Shown piece after piece: positions 8,834-18,281 of a DNA stretch of 64,000 bases (its first letter is position 1; each line of letters begins with the position of its first letter). This stretch comes from an uncultured Clostridium sp. (GTDB lineage: Bacteria > Bacillota > Clostridia > TANB77 > CAG-508). The DNA is taken from contig CAOJKP010000003.1 of NCBI GenBank assembly GCA_948438085.1, forward strand, positions 1-64,000, read 5' to 3'. The translations under genes were made by a program, and so were the position numbers. The notes beneath the pieces were generated by a model. It saw only the letters and a list, made by a program, of their open reading frames with translations. It searched no databases and was not told where the DNA came from.

Positions 8834-8841
8834 CGATTAAC

Positions 8842-8918
8842 ATACTAAATGGCATATGCAAAAGATGTATATGCCATTTAGTATATATAGTATTTTTACT
8901 ATGTATACTAAATGGCAT
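8842..8918 (+). promoter_or_regulatory. Two mutually exclusive hairpins between pilin and peptidase genes
   Basis: The segment 8842-8857 pairs perfectly with 8869-8884 (16 bp). The same middle strand can instead pair with the downstream segment: 8871-8892 with 8897-8918, 22 bp with one G-U and a TTTT loop. Only one can form at a time. Neither has a good T-run after it, so this looks like a messenger stability or processing element, or an attenuator, that separates pilin from downstream expression. Confidence 0.7.
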
Positions 8919-8942
8919 AGGTATTGGGTTTAAGGAGAAGCA

Positions 8943-9713
8943 ATGGAAATATTTTTTTACATAATAATATTTATTATGGGATGTTATTTTGGAAGTTTTT
9001 TTACATTAGCAGTATATAGAATACCAAAAAAGGAAAATATTTTATATAAGCATTCATATTGTCCAAAATGCAATCACAAATTAGGAATGCTAGATTTAAT
9101 ACCAATTCTAAGTTATTTACTTTTAGGAGCAAAATGTAGATATTGTAAAAGTAAAATAAGACCAAGATATTTCTTATTAGAAATTTTTACAGGAATAATA
9201 TTTTTAATATTTGCTATATCACAAAATCTATATAATTCAATATTAATAAAAAAAGATATAATATTACCAATAATAGGATTTTTATATCTCTCAGGATTAT
9301 TCATTACAGCAGGAATAGATAGAGAAAAAACAAGTATAAATGAATCTGTAATGGTTTATCAATCATTAATAGTATTTGGATATAACTTAACTTTGTGGAT
9401 AAATTATAATAAAGATATATTAATAATTGCAATACATAGCATAATATTAATATTACTATATATGGTAAGTAGAAATATAAAAGCTAATAAGAAAGCAAAT
9501 TACATAATAAATTTAGTAATTTTAATATACTTAATGTATCTATATAGTAATTTAATACAAACATTAATAACAATTATATTAACAATGCTATTAATGGGAA
9601 GTGAAATTATTTTGAATAATGTATTAAATAAAAATAAAGATGATAAAACAATTGGATTTTATTTATGCGTCGCAAATATTATAACAACAATAATATCTAA
9701 TGTTTTAGTATAA
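8943..9713 (+). CDS. pilD: Prepilin peptidase (PilD family, A24)
   Basis: This 256-residue membrane protein has the PilD N-terminal domain: GCYFGSFFTLAVYRIP, then two CxxC pairs (CPKC, CRYC) and RPRYFLLE. The first catalytic Asp is likely in AGIDREKTSIN. The second, normally in a GxGD motif, is not visible; the corresponding place reads LLMGSEIIL. The enzyme would cleave and N-methylate the prepilins encoded here. It may use an unusual second acid, or the family call may hide a loss of protease function. Confidence 0.85.
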   Translation: MEIFFYIIIFIMGCYFGSFFTLAVYRIPKKENILYKHSYCPKCNHKLGMLDLIPILSYLLLGAKCRYCKSKIRPRYFLLEIFTGIIFLIFAISQNLYNSILIKKDIILPIIGFLYLSGLFITAGIDREKTSINESVMVYQSLIVFGYNLTLWINYNKDILIIAIHSIILILLYMVSRNIKANKKANYIINLVILIYLMYLYSNLIQTLITIILTMLLMGSEIILNNVLNKNKDDKTIGFYLCVANIITTIISNVLV

Positions 9714-9726
9714 CAAGGGTGATAAA

Positions 9727-10164
9727 ATGTTAGGATTAAAGGATATAATAAAAACAAACAAAGGATTTTCTTCTGCAGATATTGTTACATCAGTTATTAT
9801 ACTAATGATTTTTACAGGGCTAGTAGCATCACTATTTTATAATTACTATATTTCTAACTCAAAAATAGCAAGAAATTCAGTAGCATGCTTATGTATAATT
9901 GATACAATAGAAAATATACAAAAAATGGAATATAAAGATATAACTAATGAAACTATAGCTCTTAAAATACAAGAACTCTATAATAATAACATAATACCAA
10001 AGCAATATAAAGTAACAGCTAATGTAGAAAAATATAACGAAACTGTTGGAAATGAATCAAAAGAAGATATTATTAAAATTTTAAATGTAAATGTTGAATA
10101 TTCTTTAAACAATAAAATACAAAATTTATCAATAAAGAATATAGTTACTTTACAAGGAGTTTAG
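9727..10164 (+). CDS. Minor pilin (PilV-like)
   Basis: The 145-residue product has a class III leader ending NKG, followed by FSSADIVTSVIILMIFTGLV, so cleavage gives Phe at mature position 1 and Asp at position 5. A small C-terminal domain follows. It is 13 bases after pilD and 5 bases before a second minor pilin. Such subunits usually prime pilus assembly at the inner membrane. Confidence 0.78.
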   Translation: MLGLKDIIKTNKGFSSADIVTSVIILMIFTGLVASLFYNYYISNSKIARNSVACLCIIDTIENIQKMEYKDITNETIALKIQELYNNNIIPKQYKVTANVEKYNETVGNESKEDIIKILNVNVEYSLNNKIQNLSIKNIVTLQGV

Positions 10165-10169
10165 AAATA

Positions 10170-10610
10170 ATGGAAAAAGGAAAAATAACACTTACATCAA
10201 ATAAAGGTATTACATTAACAAGCCTTATTATATATATTATAGGAATGACAATTATTGTTGGAATTGTTGCGACTTTAACTTCAGTATTACAAAATAATAT
10301 TAATGAATTCGGACAAAATAGCGAGGACATTGCTCAAATACTTAATTTTAATATGTATTTTCTTGAAGATGTAAAAAAAGAAAACAACAAAATAGTAAAG
10401 ATAAATAATGAACTTCATCAAATAACATTTTTAACAGGGAATACCTATACATTTAGTGAAAACTCTATATATTTTAATAATGTAAAAATATGTGAAAATA
10501 TAAAAAATGTAAAATTCGAGCTAAGTCAAGATTCTAATACTGTAAAAGTGCAAATACAAACAAACAGCACACCATCCTATGAAAAAATAATTGAATACAC
10601 AATAAAATAG
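10170..10610 (+). CDS. Minor pilin (PilW/GspJ-like)
   Basis: The 146-residue prepilin has a long leader (MEKGKITLTSNKG) followed by ITLTSLIIYIIGMTIIVG. Mature position 5 is Ser. The rest is a small beta-rich domain that includes TFLTGNTYTFSENSIYF, a layout common in GspJ/ComGF-type minor pilins. It lies five bases after the previous minor pilin gene. Confidence 0.75.
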   Translation: MEKGKITLTSNKGITLTSLIIYIIGMTIIVGIVATLTSVLQNNINEFGQNSEDIAQILNFNMYFLEDVKKENNKIVKINNELHQITFLTGNTYTFSENSIYFNNVKICENIKNVKFELSQDSNTVKVQIQTNSTPSYEKIIEYTIK

Positions 10611-10746
10611 AATATAGAAATTAGAGTGAAGAAAGAATAATTAATATATTAATTAGTAATATTTGGAATTACAAAAAAAATATACAAAAAAAATAGAAAA
10701 TAATATATAATAAATATGTATACACATAAGACAAGGAGGAATTATA

Positions 10747-12363
10747 ATGACACAACCAATAGGAATAGAACTAGTAAGAAGAGGGCTAATTACACAACAA
10801 GATATAGAAAAAGCAATTGAATACCAAAGAGTACATAGAAATAAGAAATTAGGAGAAATTTTACACATATTAAATATATGTGATGAAACTATGCTAATAG
10901 AAGCAATAGGAGAAATATTAGGTGAAAAAGGAATAATTTTAACACAAAATGATATAAACATAAGAATGGAAGATTATATATCAATAGATGTATTAAGGCA
11001 AAATAAAGCAATTCCATTTGACATAGAAAATGGAAGAATAAAAGTATGTTTTGCTGATACTACAAATAAAAGAACAGTTGATGTTATACGATTATTATTA
11101 ATAAATAAAGGGCTTATAATGGATAAATATATAACATTCGAAGATAATATAGACAAAATACTACTTGCATTTGATGGAAGAGCTACAGATAAAATTGAAA
11201 TATCAGGGAATATAACTGGATTAATTGATAGTATAATTAAAACCGCAATTGAAAGAAGAGCAAGTGATATACACTTTGAACCATTAGAAGATTCTATGAG
11301 AATTAGATTCAGAATAGATGGAGAATTATATACAATAACAAATATAGAAAAAGAAAAACAATCTCAAATTATAGGAAGACTAAAAGCAATATCTAATATG
11401 CACCAAGAAAAGCAAGAATCACAAGACGGAAGAATATTATTATATCCAGATTATAATATACGTGTATCCTCACAAAAAAATGTATATGGAGAAAAATTTG
11501 TATTAAGATTACTTAAGAAAAATGCAAATGTAAAAAGTTTATATGATTTAGGGTTTCCAAGAGACGAAGAACTTGTTAAACAAAGTTTTAATAAGAAAAA
11601 TAGCATAACTATTATGGCAGCACCAACAGGAGAAGGAAAAACAACAACATTATATGGGGTTGTAAATTACCTAAATAAACCACAAATAAATATTACAACA
11701 ATAGAAGATCCAGTTGAAATAAGAATACCAGGATTAAATCAAATAGAAGTAGATGCAAAAACAAATTTTGTGGATTCATTAAGAACTGTATTAAGACAAG
11801 ACCCAGATATAATCTTATTAGGAGAAATAAGAGATAATCAAACAGCAGAAATAGCATTACAAGCAGGACAAACAGGACACTATGTATTATCAACAATACA
11901 TACAATAAATAGTATAGAAGTAATAACAAGATTAAGGAAAATGGGAATATCAAATTATGATATAGCAAGTACACTGGCAACTTCGGTTTCACAAAGGTTA
12001 GTTAGAAAAATATGCCCAAATTGCGCAAGACCAAGAGAATTTACTATGGAAGAAATGAATATAATAAGAGAAATTGGAAGAAAATATGGACAAGAATATG
12101 ATTTTAGTGGAAAAACAACTTTCGATGCAGTTGGATGTGAAAAATGTAATAATTCAGGTTATTACGAGAGAATAGCAATATTTGAAGTATTAATTATAGA
12201 TGATGAAATAAGAGAACTAATAGCTGGAGATGCATCTACAATAAAAATAAAAGAACAAGCAATGAAAACAACATATAAACCACTAGTAATAGATGGTATA
12301 AATAAAGTACTAAGAGGAATAACAACATTAGATGAATTAAATAGAAAATTAATATTATTTTAA
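10747..12363 (+). CDS. pilB: Type IV pilus extension ATPase PilB
   Basis: This 538-residue cytoplasmic hexameric ATPase powers pilus polymerisation. Residues about 1-140 form the N-terminal MshEN-type domain. The core shows RASDIHFEP, RFRIDGEL, Walker A APTGEGKTTT (Ala where Gly is usual), the Asp box TIEDPVE, Walker B ILLGEIRD, and the His box ALQAGQTGHYVLSTIHT. Two CxxC pairs (CPNC, CEKC) form the zinc site typical of PilB, which separates it from PilT. AAGGAGG precedes the ATG; pilT follows after 17 bases. Confidence 0.96.
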   Translation: MTQPIGIELVRRGLITQQDIEKAIEYQRVHRNKKLGEILHILNICDETMLIEAIGEILGEKGIILTQNDINIRMEDYISIDVLRQNKAIPFDIENGRIKVCFADTTNKRTVDVIRLLLINKGLIMDKYITFEDNIDKILLAFDGRATDKIEISGNITGLIDSIIKTAIERRASDIHFEPLEDSMRIRFRIDGELYTITNIEKEKQSQIIGRLKAISNMHQEKQESQDGRILLYPDYNIRVSSQKNVYGEKFVLRLLKKNANVKSLYDLGFPRDEELVKQSFNKKNSITIMAAPTGEGKTTTLYGVVNYLNKPQINITTIEDPVEIRIPGLNQIEVDAKTNFVDSLRTVLRQDPDIILLGEIRDNQTAEIALQAGQTGHYVLSTIHTINSIEVITRLRKMGISNYDIASTLATSVSQRLVRKICPNCARPREFTMEEMNIIREIGRKYGQEYDFSGKTTFDAVGCEKCNNSGYYERIAIFEVLIIDDEIRELIAGDASTIKIKEQAMKTTYKPLVIDGINKVLRGITTLDELNRKLILF

Positions 12364-12380
12364 TATTAGGAGGATTACAA

Positions 12381-13481
12381 ATGATACAAATAGAAAGAAT
12401 ATTAGATTATGCAATTGAAAATGATGCATCAGATATACACTTTATATGTGGTATAAAACCAATGGTAAGAATTGTAAGAAGTCTTGTACCAGTAGAACAA
12501 TGTGAAATTTTAACACCAGATGATATGAATGATATATATGATTATTTAGTAAGAGGAAATATGGATAAAGATGGAATATTTAAAAATACAAAAAAATTAG
12601 ATACATCTTTAGAATATGCGAATTTAAGATTTAGAGTAAATATTTCATTATCAGATGACGTCCCATTATTTACACTAAGAATTATAAAAAATAAACTACC
12701 TAGGTTTGAAGATTTAGGAGTACCAGACATTGTAAGGCGTATGACATATCAACCACAAGGTTTAATGTTAGTAACAGGAAAAACAAACTCTGGAAAAACA
12801 ACAACATTAAGTGCATTAATTGACGAAATAAATGAAAATCAAAATAAGAAGATATTAACATTAGAAAGTCCAATAGAATATAGACATAAAAGTAAAAAAT
12901 CAATAATAGTACAAAAAGAAGTTGGAGTTGGAGGAGATTCACTATGTTATAGTGATGGAGTTAAAAATTCATTAAGAGAAGACTGCGATATAATAGTAGT
13001 AGGAGAAATAAGAGATAGAGAAACAATGGATGCAGCAATAGAAACTGCAGAAGCAGGACATTTGGTTATAGGAACACTTCATACAAAATCTTGTGCAGAA
13101 ACAATTGATAGAATGATAAATTTTTATGATATAAGTGATCAATCTACCATGAAATATCTAATAGCATCACTTTTAAAACTTGTTATATCACAAAGATTAC
13201 TGCCTGGGACAGACGGAAAATTAGCTTTAGTTCCAGAAGTTATGGTTGTAGATAATATAATAGCAGGGTTAATTAGAAAGGAAAAATTAAGTGTATCTGA
13301 AATAGAAGATGCAATTCAAAGTAGTTCAGATAAAGGAAGCATTGGACTTATTAATTCAATTGCAGAACTATTTGTTGCTGATAGAATTACTTTAGAACAA
13401 GCAAAAGCACAAATAGAAGAAAAAAATATAGAAACATTAAATAGAACAATAATGCAATTAAGAATTAAGAAAGGAAGATAA
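12381..13481 (+). CDS. pilT: Type IV pilus retraction ATPase PilT
   Basis: This 366-residue hexameric ATPase depolymerises the pilus for twitching or DNA uptake. Features are DASDIHFICG, RFRVN, Walker A TGKTNSGKTTT, TLESPIEY, Walker B IIVVGEIRD, AIETAEAGHLVIGTLHT, and a C-terminal retraction motif region LIASLLKLVISQRL. There are no zinc Cys pairs, unlike PilB. Its presence means the pilus can probably retract. It lies between pilB and pilC. Confidence 0.95.
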   Translation: MIQIERILDYAIENDASDIHFICGIKPMVRIVRSLVPVEQCEILTPDDMNDIYDYLVRGNMDKDGIFKNTKKLDTSLEYANLRFRVNISLSDDVPLFTLRIIKNKLPRFEDLGVPDIVRRMTYQPQGLMLVTGKTNSGKTTTLSALIDEINENQNKKILTLESPIEYRHKSKKSIIVQKEVGVGGDSLCYSDGVKNSLREDCDIIVVGEIRDRETMDAAIETAEAGHLVIGTLHTKSCAETIDRMINFYDISDQSTMKYLIASLLKLVISQRLLPGTDGKLALVPEVMVVDNIIAGLIRKEKLSVSEIEDAIQSSSDKGSIGLINSIAELFVADRITLEQAKAQIEEKNIETLNRTIMQLRIKKGR

Positions 13482-13497
13482 GAAATGGAGGTAGAAA

Positions 13498-14856
13498 ATG
13501 CCTACATACAGATATAGAGCATTATCAGATAATGGTGTAATAGTAAGTAACATTATAGAAGAACAAAGTAGAAATGCAGTTATAAAAAAATTAAAACGAA
13601 ATAATTTGGTGCCAATTAGTATAACAGAACCATTAGTTATTACTAAGAAAAAGGTTAATAAAGCAAAGAAAAACATTCAAGGTATTGAAGACATTATGAA
13701 AAATGTTGACACATCTAGTATAATGAATGGAAAAGAAAGAAAGAAAAAATCTTTTATACAAAAAATAAATTATGAATTATCAAAAACAGAGAAAATTACA
13801 ACAAGAGATATAGTAGTTTTTACACAAAATTTTTATTTATTAAAAAAAGCTGAATTTAATAACATTCATGCTTTAAGCACCATAATACAAAGTACAGAAA
13901 ACTTAACTTTACAAGGAATATTAGAAGATATATTAGCAGGACTAGAAGCGGGAGAAAACATGTATACAACAATGGAATATTATTCAGATGTATTTCCCTA
14001 TATATATATAAATATGATAAAAGTTGGAGAATTATCTGGATCTTTAACTCAATCATTAGAACAAGCTGTAACATATCTTGAAGACTCAGAAGTAACCACA
14101 AAAAAGATAAAAAAAATATTAGTACCTAATATTATACAATTTGCAGCAATTTTAATATTATTATTTGCTGGAACAATATTTATAATACCAACTATTCAAG
14201 ATGTATTTGCAGCAGTAGGTGCAGAAACAGAGTTGCCACCAATATCAATATGGTTTTCAGAGTTCTTAACAGGTTTGCAGATATATTGGTATATTCCATT
14301 ATTAATAATAGCAGTAATTACAGGGATAGTATTTTGGTATGTTCATACACCAAAGGGAAAATATAACTTTGATTATTTTAAGTATACAATGCCCATATTT
14401 GGAAAATTAATATTTGCTTTAGATTTTTCAAGATTAATGAGAGCGATGCTACTTAATCTAAATAATGGAATGAGAATACAAGAATCACTAGAAGTAAGTA
14501 AAAATGTTGTAAAGAATTACGTTATGCTTTCAATAATAGAAACATCAATAAATAATATATTAATAGGACAATCATGGATTGACCCATTTGAAAAATCTGG
14601 GTTAGCATCAAGTATGATAATAGAAATGCTAAAAATAGGTATGCAAACAGATTTATCATCAATGATGGAAAAGTTAGTTGAATATATGGAAATAGATATT
14701 AATAATATAATGGATAAGATTATGGCAGTATTACCACAAGTAGTATATAGTATAGTAGGTATAGTATTAATATTCTTTGTAGTAGTAGTACTAGTACCAT
14801 GTTTACAAGTATATATGGGTAATTTCTTATTTGATGCATATGCAGATTTATTCTAA
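13498..14856 (+). CDS. pilC: Type IV pilus inner-membrane platform protein PilC
   Basis: The 452-residue product has the N-terminal PTYRYRALSDNGV start, and two T2SSF domains with membrane helices near residues 215-235, 260-285 and 410-435. Typical phrases include MIKVGELSGSL and MLKIGMQTDLSSMMEKL. An extra basic stretch (about residues 45-95) separates the N-terminal strand from the first domain. It is the last gene of the operon, ending at a strong terminator. Confidence 0.93.
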   Translation: MPTYRYRALSDNGVIVSNIIEEQSRNAVIKKLKRNNLVPISITEPLVITKKKVNKAKKNIQGIEDIMKNVDTSSIMNGKERKKKSFIQKINYELSKTEKITTRDIVVFTQNFYLLKKAEFNNIHALSTIIQSTENLTLQGILEDILAGLEAGENMYTTMEYYSDVFPYIYINMIKVGELSGSLTQSLEQAVTYLEDSEVTTKKIKKILVPNIIQFAAILILLFAGTIFIIPTIQDVFAAVGAETELPPISIWFSEFLTGLQIYWYIPLLIIAVITGIVFWYVHTPKGKYNFDYFKYTMPIFGKLIFALDFSRLMRAMLLNLNNGMRIQESLEVSKNVVKNYVMLSIIETSINNILIGQSWIDPFEKSGLASSMIIEMLKIGMQTDLSSMMEKLVEYMEIDINNIMDKIMAVLPQVVYSIVGIVLIFFVVVVLVPCLQVYMGNFLFDAYADLF

Positions 14857-14895
14857 AAATATTAAAGTGAGCCCAAAGCTCACTTTAATATTTTT
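14855..14895 (+). terminator. Terminator of the pilus operon
   Basis: A perfect 18-bp stem (14855-14872 with 14878-14895) with loop CCAAA ends in a T-run and includes the pilC stop codon. Confidence 0.9.
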
Positions 14896-14982
14896 AATTA
14901 ATAGTTAAGTTACATATCTGTGTAGTGCATATTATTCATTGTTAGTTAGAATATTGTAGAATTTTTTATAAAGGAGTATTTT

Positions 14983-15873
14983 ATGAAAATAGGAATAGAT
15001 ATTGGTGGAAGCCATGTTGGAGTAGGAATAGTAAATAATAATGGAGAAATAGAAATAAAAAAAGAAACAGACCTAAAGAATATAGAAAATATAGAAAATG
15101 AATTAGAGAATATAATATCTAATTCCATAATAGAGATTTTAGAACAAAGTAAATTAAAAATAGATAATATAAAATTAATAGGAATTGCATCTCCAGGAAC
15201 AATAAGCCAAGGAAAAATAAAATATTCAAACAATTTAAAATTAAATAATTTTGATATTATAAAAGTATTAAAAAAACACTTTAATATAAATATGCAAATT
15301 AGAAACGATGCAAAATGTGCAGCATTATGCGAAAAAGAATATGGAAGTTTAAAAAGATATGATAATTGTGTGTTTTTAACAATAGGAACAGGAATAGGAG
15401 GAGCAGTTTTTAATGGTGGAAAGCTTTTAACATCAAAAAAAGTGGAAGGATATGAATTAGGACATACTGTAATTGAAAAAAATGGAAGAAAATGTAGTTG
15501 TGGTAACAATGGATGTTTTGAGACATATGCATCAATTACAGCTCTAAAGAACAAAATTATAAATGAATACAAAATTAGAACAAATATTACTGGAATTGAA
15601 TTATTAACCATAATAAATAATGAGTTAAAGACTACAAAAATGAAAAAAATAATAGAAGAATACACTTCAGATTTATGTATAGGAATTGCAAATTTTATTA
15701 ATATATTTGAACCAGAAGTAGTTTGCTTTGGAGGAAGTTTTATATATTATAAAGAAATATTTAATAAAAAAATACAAGATAATTTACAAGCTTTGTTATA
15801 TAATAAAGAATTACCAAAAATTGAATATGCAAAAATGAAAAATGATGCTGGAATAATAGGTGCAACTATTTAA
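14983..15873 (+). CDS. ROK family sugar kinase (glucokinase-like)
   Basis: This 296-residue protein starts MKIGIDIGGSHVGVG, the ATP-binding loop of the ROK family, and contains IGTGIGGAV, ELGHTVI and the zinc motif GRKCSCGNNGCFE. The Asp in IRNDAKCAAL is the likely catalytic base. It would phosphorylate glucose or an amino sugar in the cytosol. There is no DNA-binding domain, so it is a kinase rather than a ROK repressor. It is a single gene, without neighbours that fix the substrate. Confidence 0.9.
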   Translation: MKIGIDIGGSHVGVGIVNNNGEIEIKKETDLKNIENIENELENIISNSIIEILEQSKLKIDNIKLIGIASPGTISQGKIKYSNNLKLNNFDIIKVLKKHFNINMQIRNDAKCAALCEKEYGSLKRYDNCVFLTIGTGIGGAVFNGGKLLTSKKVEGYELGHTVIEKNGRKCSCGNNGCFETYASITALKNKIINEYKIRTNITGIELLTIINNELKTTKMKKIIEEYTSDLCIGIANFINIFEPEVVCFGGSFIYYKEIFNKKIQDNLQALLYNKELPKIEYAKMKNDAGIIGATI

Positions 15874-15886
15874 ATAAATCATAATA

Positions 15887-16031
15887 AAAGAAATAATAAT
15901 AATATATATATTTTATTTTACATGCTCCAGACTTCCCCAATGGGGCTGTAGGAGGTAAACCTTAACAGGCTTCATCGGTCCCCACAAAGGGTCGCACTTC
16001 AAAACAAAATATATATTATTATTACTTCTTG
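15887..16031 (+). repeat. Palindromic intergenic element, type A copy 1
   Basis: AT-rich arms of about 28 bases pair across a GC-richer core. The core carries TTCCCCAATGG, CTGTAGG, TAACAGGCTTCATCGGTC and GGGTCGCAC. A second, inverted copy is at 23717-23862; its core is nearly the same but its arms differ and remain self-complementary. Type B copies share the TTCCCCAATGG and ATCGGTC core phrases. No reading frame is present. Confidence 0.85.
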
Positions 16032-16119
16032 CTAAATTTTTGCAAAGTTACATAAACACATACAGAAATGCAATCGACCATTCTTCCAAAAAATTGCCGT
16101 ATCTAAAAAACATCAATAC

Positions 16120-16148
16120 TTGACTTTTTTTAGAATTCATAGTACAAT
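16120..16148 (+). promoter_or_regulatory. Promoter of rnj
   Basis: TTGACT (16120-16125), a 17-base spacer and TACAAT (16143-16148) lie 260 bases upstream of the rnj start, defining a long leader. Confidence 0.6.
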
Positions 16149-16160
16149 AATTACCAGTTG

Positions 16161-16339
16161 TTACCATTAATGGTAAAGAAGAGATTTAAATTTATGTATT
16201 AAAAATGAGATTTTAAAGATAATATAAAAGTATTGATTCGGGAATATATATAGTAAAACTAAAATTGCGGCTGATTTTAGTTATCTATTAGTTTTATAAA
16301 AAATGAGAGTCAAACGTTTAATGTATATTAAACGTTTTT
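16161..16339 (+). promoter_or_regulatory. Structured leader of rnj with operator-like palindrome and terminator-like hairpin
   Basis: Just after the promoter lies the perfect palindrome TTACCATTAATGGTAA (16161-16176). Further on are a 9-bp hairpin (16257-16265 with 16274-16282) and an 11-bp hairpin (16312-16322 with 16327-16337) followed by T residues. The last could end transcription before rnj or protect the messenger; RNase J genes in other Firmicutes are often self-controlled through their leaders. Confidence 0.5.
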
Positions 16340-16409
16340 ATCTAATTGAAAAATTGAATAGTTATTTTTCTTACATAAACAAAAATCAAGAAAGGAATGA
16401 AAGAAAAAT

Positions 16410-18281
16410 ATGACAAATGAAATTGAACATAAGGAAAAAAGCGAAAAAAAAGAACATCCTGTAAAAAGAGAATACAGACCTAGAAAAAATATATCTAAAA
16501 AAAGAGAAGAAGATATTTTAGAAGCAAAGGATAAAAATGAAAAACAACAAAATAAAACAAGGAGAACAACAGGAAATCAACACATAAAACAAAAAGCAGA
16601 ACAAGAAGAAAATAAATTTCAATTTAAAAAAAGTCCATTAAAAATAATACCATTGGGAGGATTATTAGAAATTGGAAAAAATATTACTGTTTTTGAATAC
16701 GAAGACGAAATAATAGTAGTAGACTGTGGTTTAGCATTTCCAGAAGATGATATGCTTGGAGTAGACTTGGTAATACCAGATATAACATACTTAGAAAAAA
16801 ATAAAAATAAAATAAAAGGGCTAATAATAACACATGGACATGAAGACCATATCGGTGCAATACCATATTTGTTAAAACAAATAAATATACCAATTTATGC
16901 AACAAGACTAACAATAGGACTAATAAGTAATAAACTAGAAGAACACGGTTTACTTAGAAAAACAAAATTACACACAGTAAAGCAAGGTTCAACAATTAAT
17001 TTTGGGAAAATGCAAGTAGAATTTATAAGAAGTTGCCATAGTATACCAGATTCAGTTGCACTTGCTATCACAACACCAGTAGGAATTATAGTTCATACAG
17101 GAGATTTTAAAGTAGATTATACACCAATAGACGATGAAAGAATGGACTTAGGAAGATTAGCAGAGCTAGGAAACAAAGGAGTACTAGCATTAATGTCAGA
17201 TAGTACAAATGCTGAAAGAAAAGGTTATACAATGTCTGAAAGCACAGTAGGAGATGTGTTTGAAAAACTATTTTTAAACTGCACAAAGAGAATTGTAGTT
17301 GCAACATTTGCATCAAATGTTCATAGAGTACAACAAATAGTAAATTCATCTGTAAAATATGGAAGAAAAATTGCTGTATGTGGTAGAAGTATGATTAATA
17401 TGATAAATACAGCAATAGAATTAGGATATATACAAGTACCAAAAAATGTATTTATAGATATAGATATGATAAATAACTATACAGATGACCAGTTAGTTAT
17501 AATTACAACAGGTTCTCAAGGAGAAGCAATGTCAGCATTAACAAGAATGGCAGCAGGAGATCACAAAAAAGTTGAAATTACACCAAACGATTTAGTAATA
17601 ATATCTGCAACACCAATACCAGGAAATGAAAAATTCGTATCAAAAGTAATAGATGACTTAATGAAAATAGGAGCAGAGGTAGTATACAGTGCATTAGAAG
17701 ATGTACATGTATCAGGACATGCATGCCAAGAAGAACAAAAATTAATATTATCATTAGTAAGACCAAAATTCTTTCTACCAGTACATGGAGAATATAGGCA
17801 ATTAATAGCACATATAGAAACTGCAAAAAAAGTTGGAATAGATGCCAAAAATACATTTATTTTAACAAATGGAAGAGTAATGGAACTAACACAAAACGAA
17901 GCAAGACTTACAGGAACAGTACCATCAGGAAGGATATTAGTAGATGGATTAGGCGTAGGAGACGTGGGAAACATAGTATTAAGAGATAGACAACACCTAT
18001 CACAAGATGGATTAATAGTAATAGTATTAACAATGGATGGTGAAGGAGAAGTAGTAGCAGGACCAGATGTAATTTCAAGAGGATTTGTATATGTAAGAGA
18101 ATCAGAAAATTTAATGGATGATGTAAAAAAATTAATAAAAGAAGAAATATGCAAATGTGAAGAAAAACATATAAAAGAATGGTCAGTAATAAAATCTACA
18201 TTAAAAGATTCTCTAAGAGACTATATATATCAAAAAACAAAGAGAAATCCAATGATTTTGCCAATTATAATGGAGGTATAG
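16410..18281 (+). CDS. rnj: Ribonuclease J
   Basis: This 623-residue metallo-beta-lactamase/beta-CASP ribonuclease has 5'-exonuclease and endonuclease activity and is central to RNA decay and rRNA processing. About 75 Lys/Glu-rich residues precede the core, longer than in Bacillus RNase J1. The core begins IIPLGGLLEIGKN; metal ligands are in THGHEDHIGAI, HTGDFKVD and SDSTNAE; beta-CASP motifs include TTGSQGE, SGHACQEE and PVHGEYRQ. The C-terminus is LPIIMEV, and its coding end is repeated 1.4 kb downstream. Confidence 0.96.
   Translation: MTNEIEHKEKSEKKEHPVKREYRPRKNISKKREEDILEAKDKNEKQQNKTRRTTGNQHIKQKAEQEENKFQFKKSPLKIIPLGGLLEIGKNITVFEYEDEIIVVDCGLAFPEDDMLGVDLVIPDITYLEKNKNKIKGLIITHGHEDHIGAIPYLLKQINIPIYATRLTIGLISNKLEEHGLLRKTKLHTVKQGSTINFGKMQVEFIRSCHSIPDSVALAITTPVGIIVHTGDFKVDYTPIDDERMDLGRLAELGNKGVLALMSDSTNAERKGYTMSESTVGDVFEKLFLNCTKRIVVATFASNVHRVQQIVNSSVKYGRKIAVCGRSMINMINTAIELGYIQVPKNVFIDIDMINNYTDDQLVIITTGSQGEAMSALTRMAAGDHKKVEITPNDLVIISATPIPGNEKFVSKVIDDLMKIGAEVVYSALEDVHVSGHACQEEQKLILSLVRPKFFLPVHGEYRQLIAHIETAKKVGIDAKNTFILTNGRVMELTQNEARLTGTVPSGRILVDGLGVGDVGNIVLRDRQHLSQDGLIVIVLTMDGEGEVVAGPDVISRGFVYVRESENLMDDVKKLIKEEICKCEEKHIKEWSVIKSTLKDSLRDYIYQKTKRNPMILPIIMEV

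Noticed and set aside
8842-8918. Short CRISPR-like array from the three repeated ACTAAATGGCAT blocks
   Set aside because: The middle block is inverted and spacing is irregular; it is a hairpin switch, not direct repeats with spacers.
17561-18154. A 197-codon open frame on the minus strand
   Set aside because: It lies entirely antisense to the conserved rnj coding sequence, has no ribosome site and a composition typical of shadow frames.
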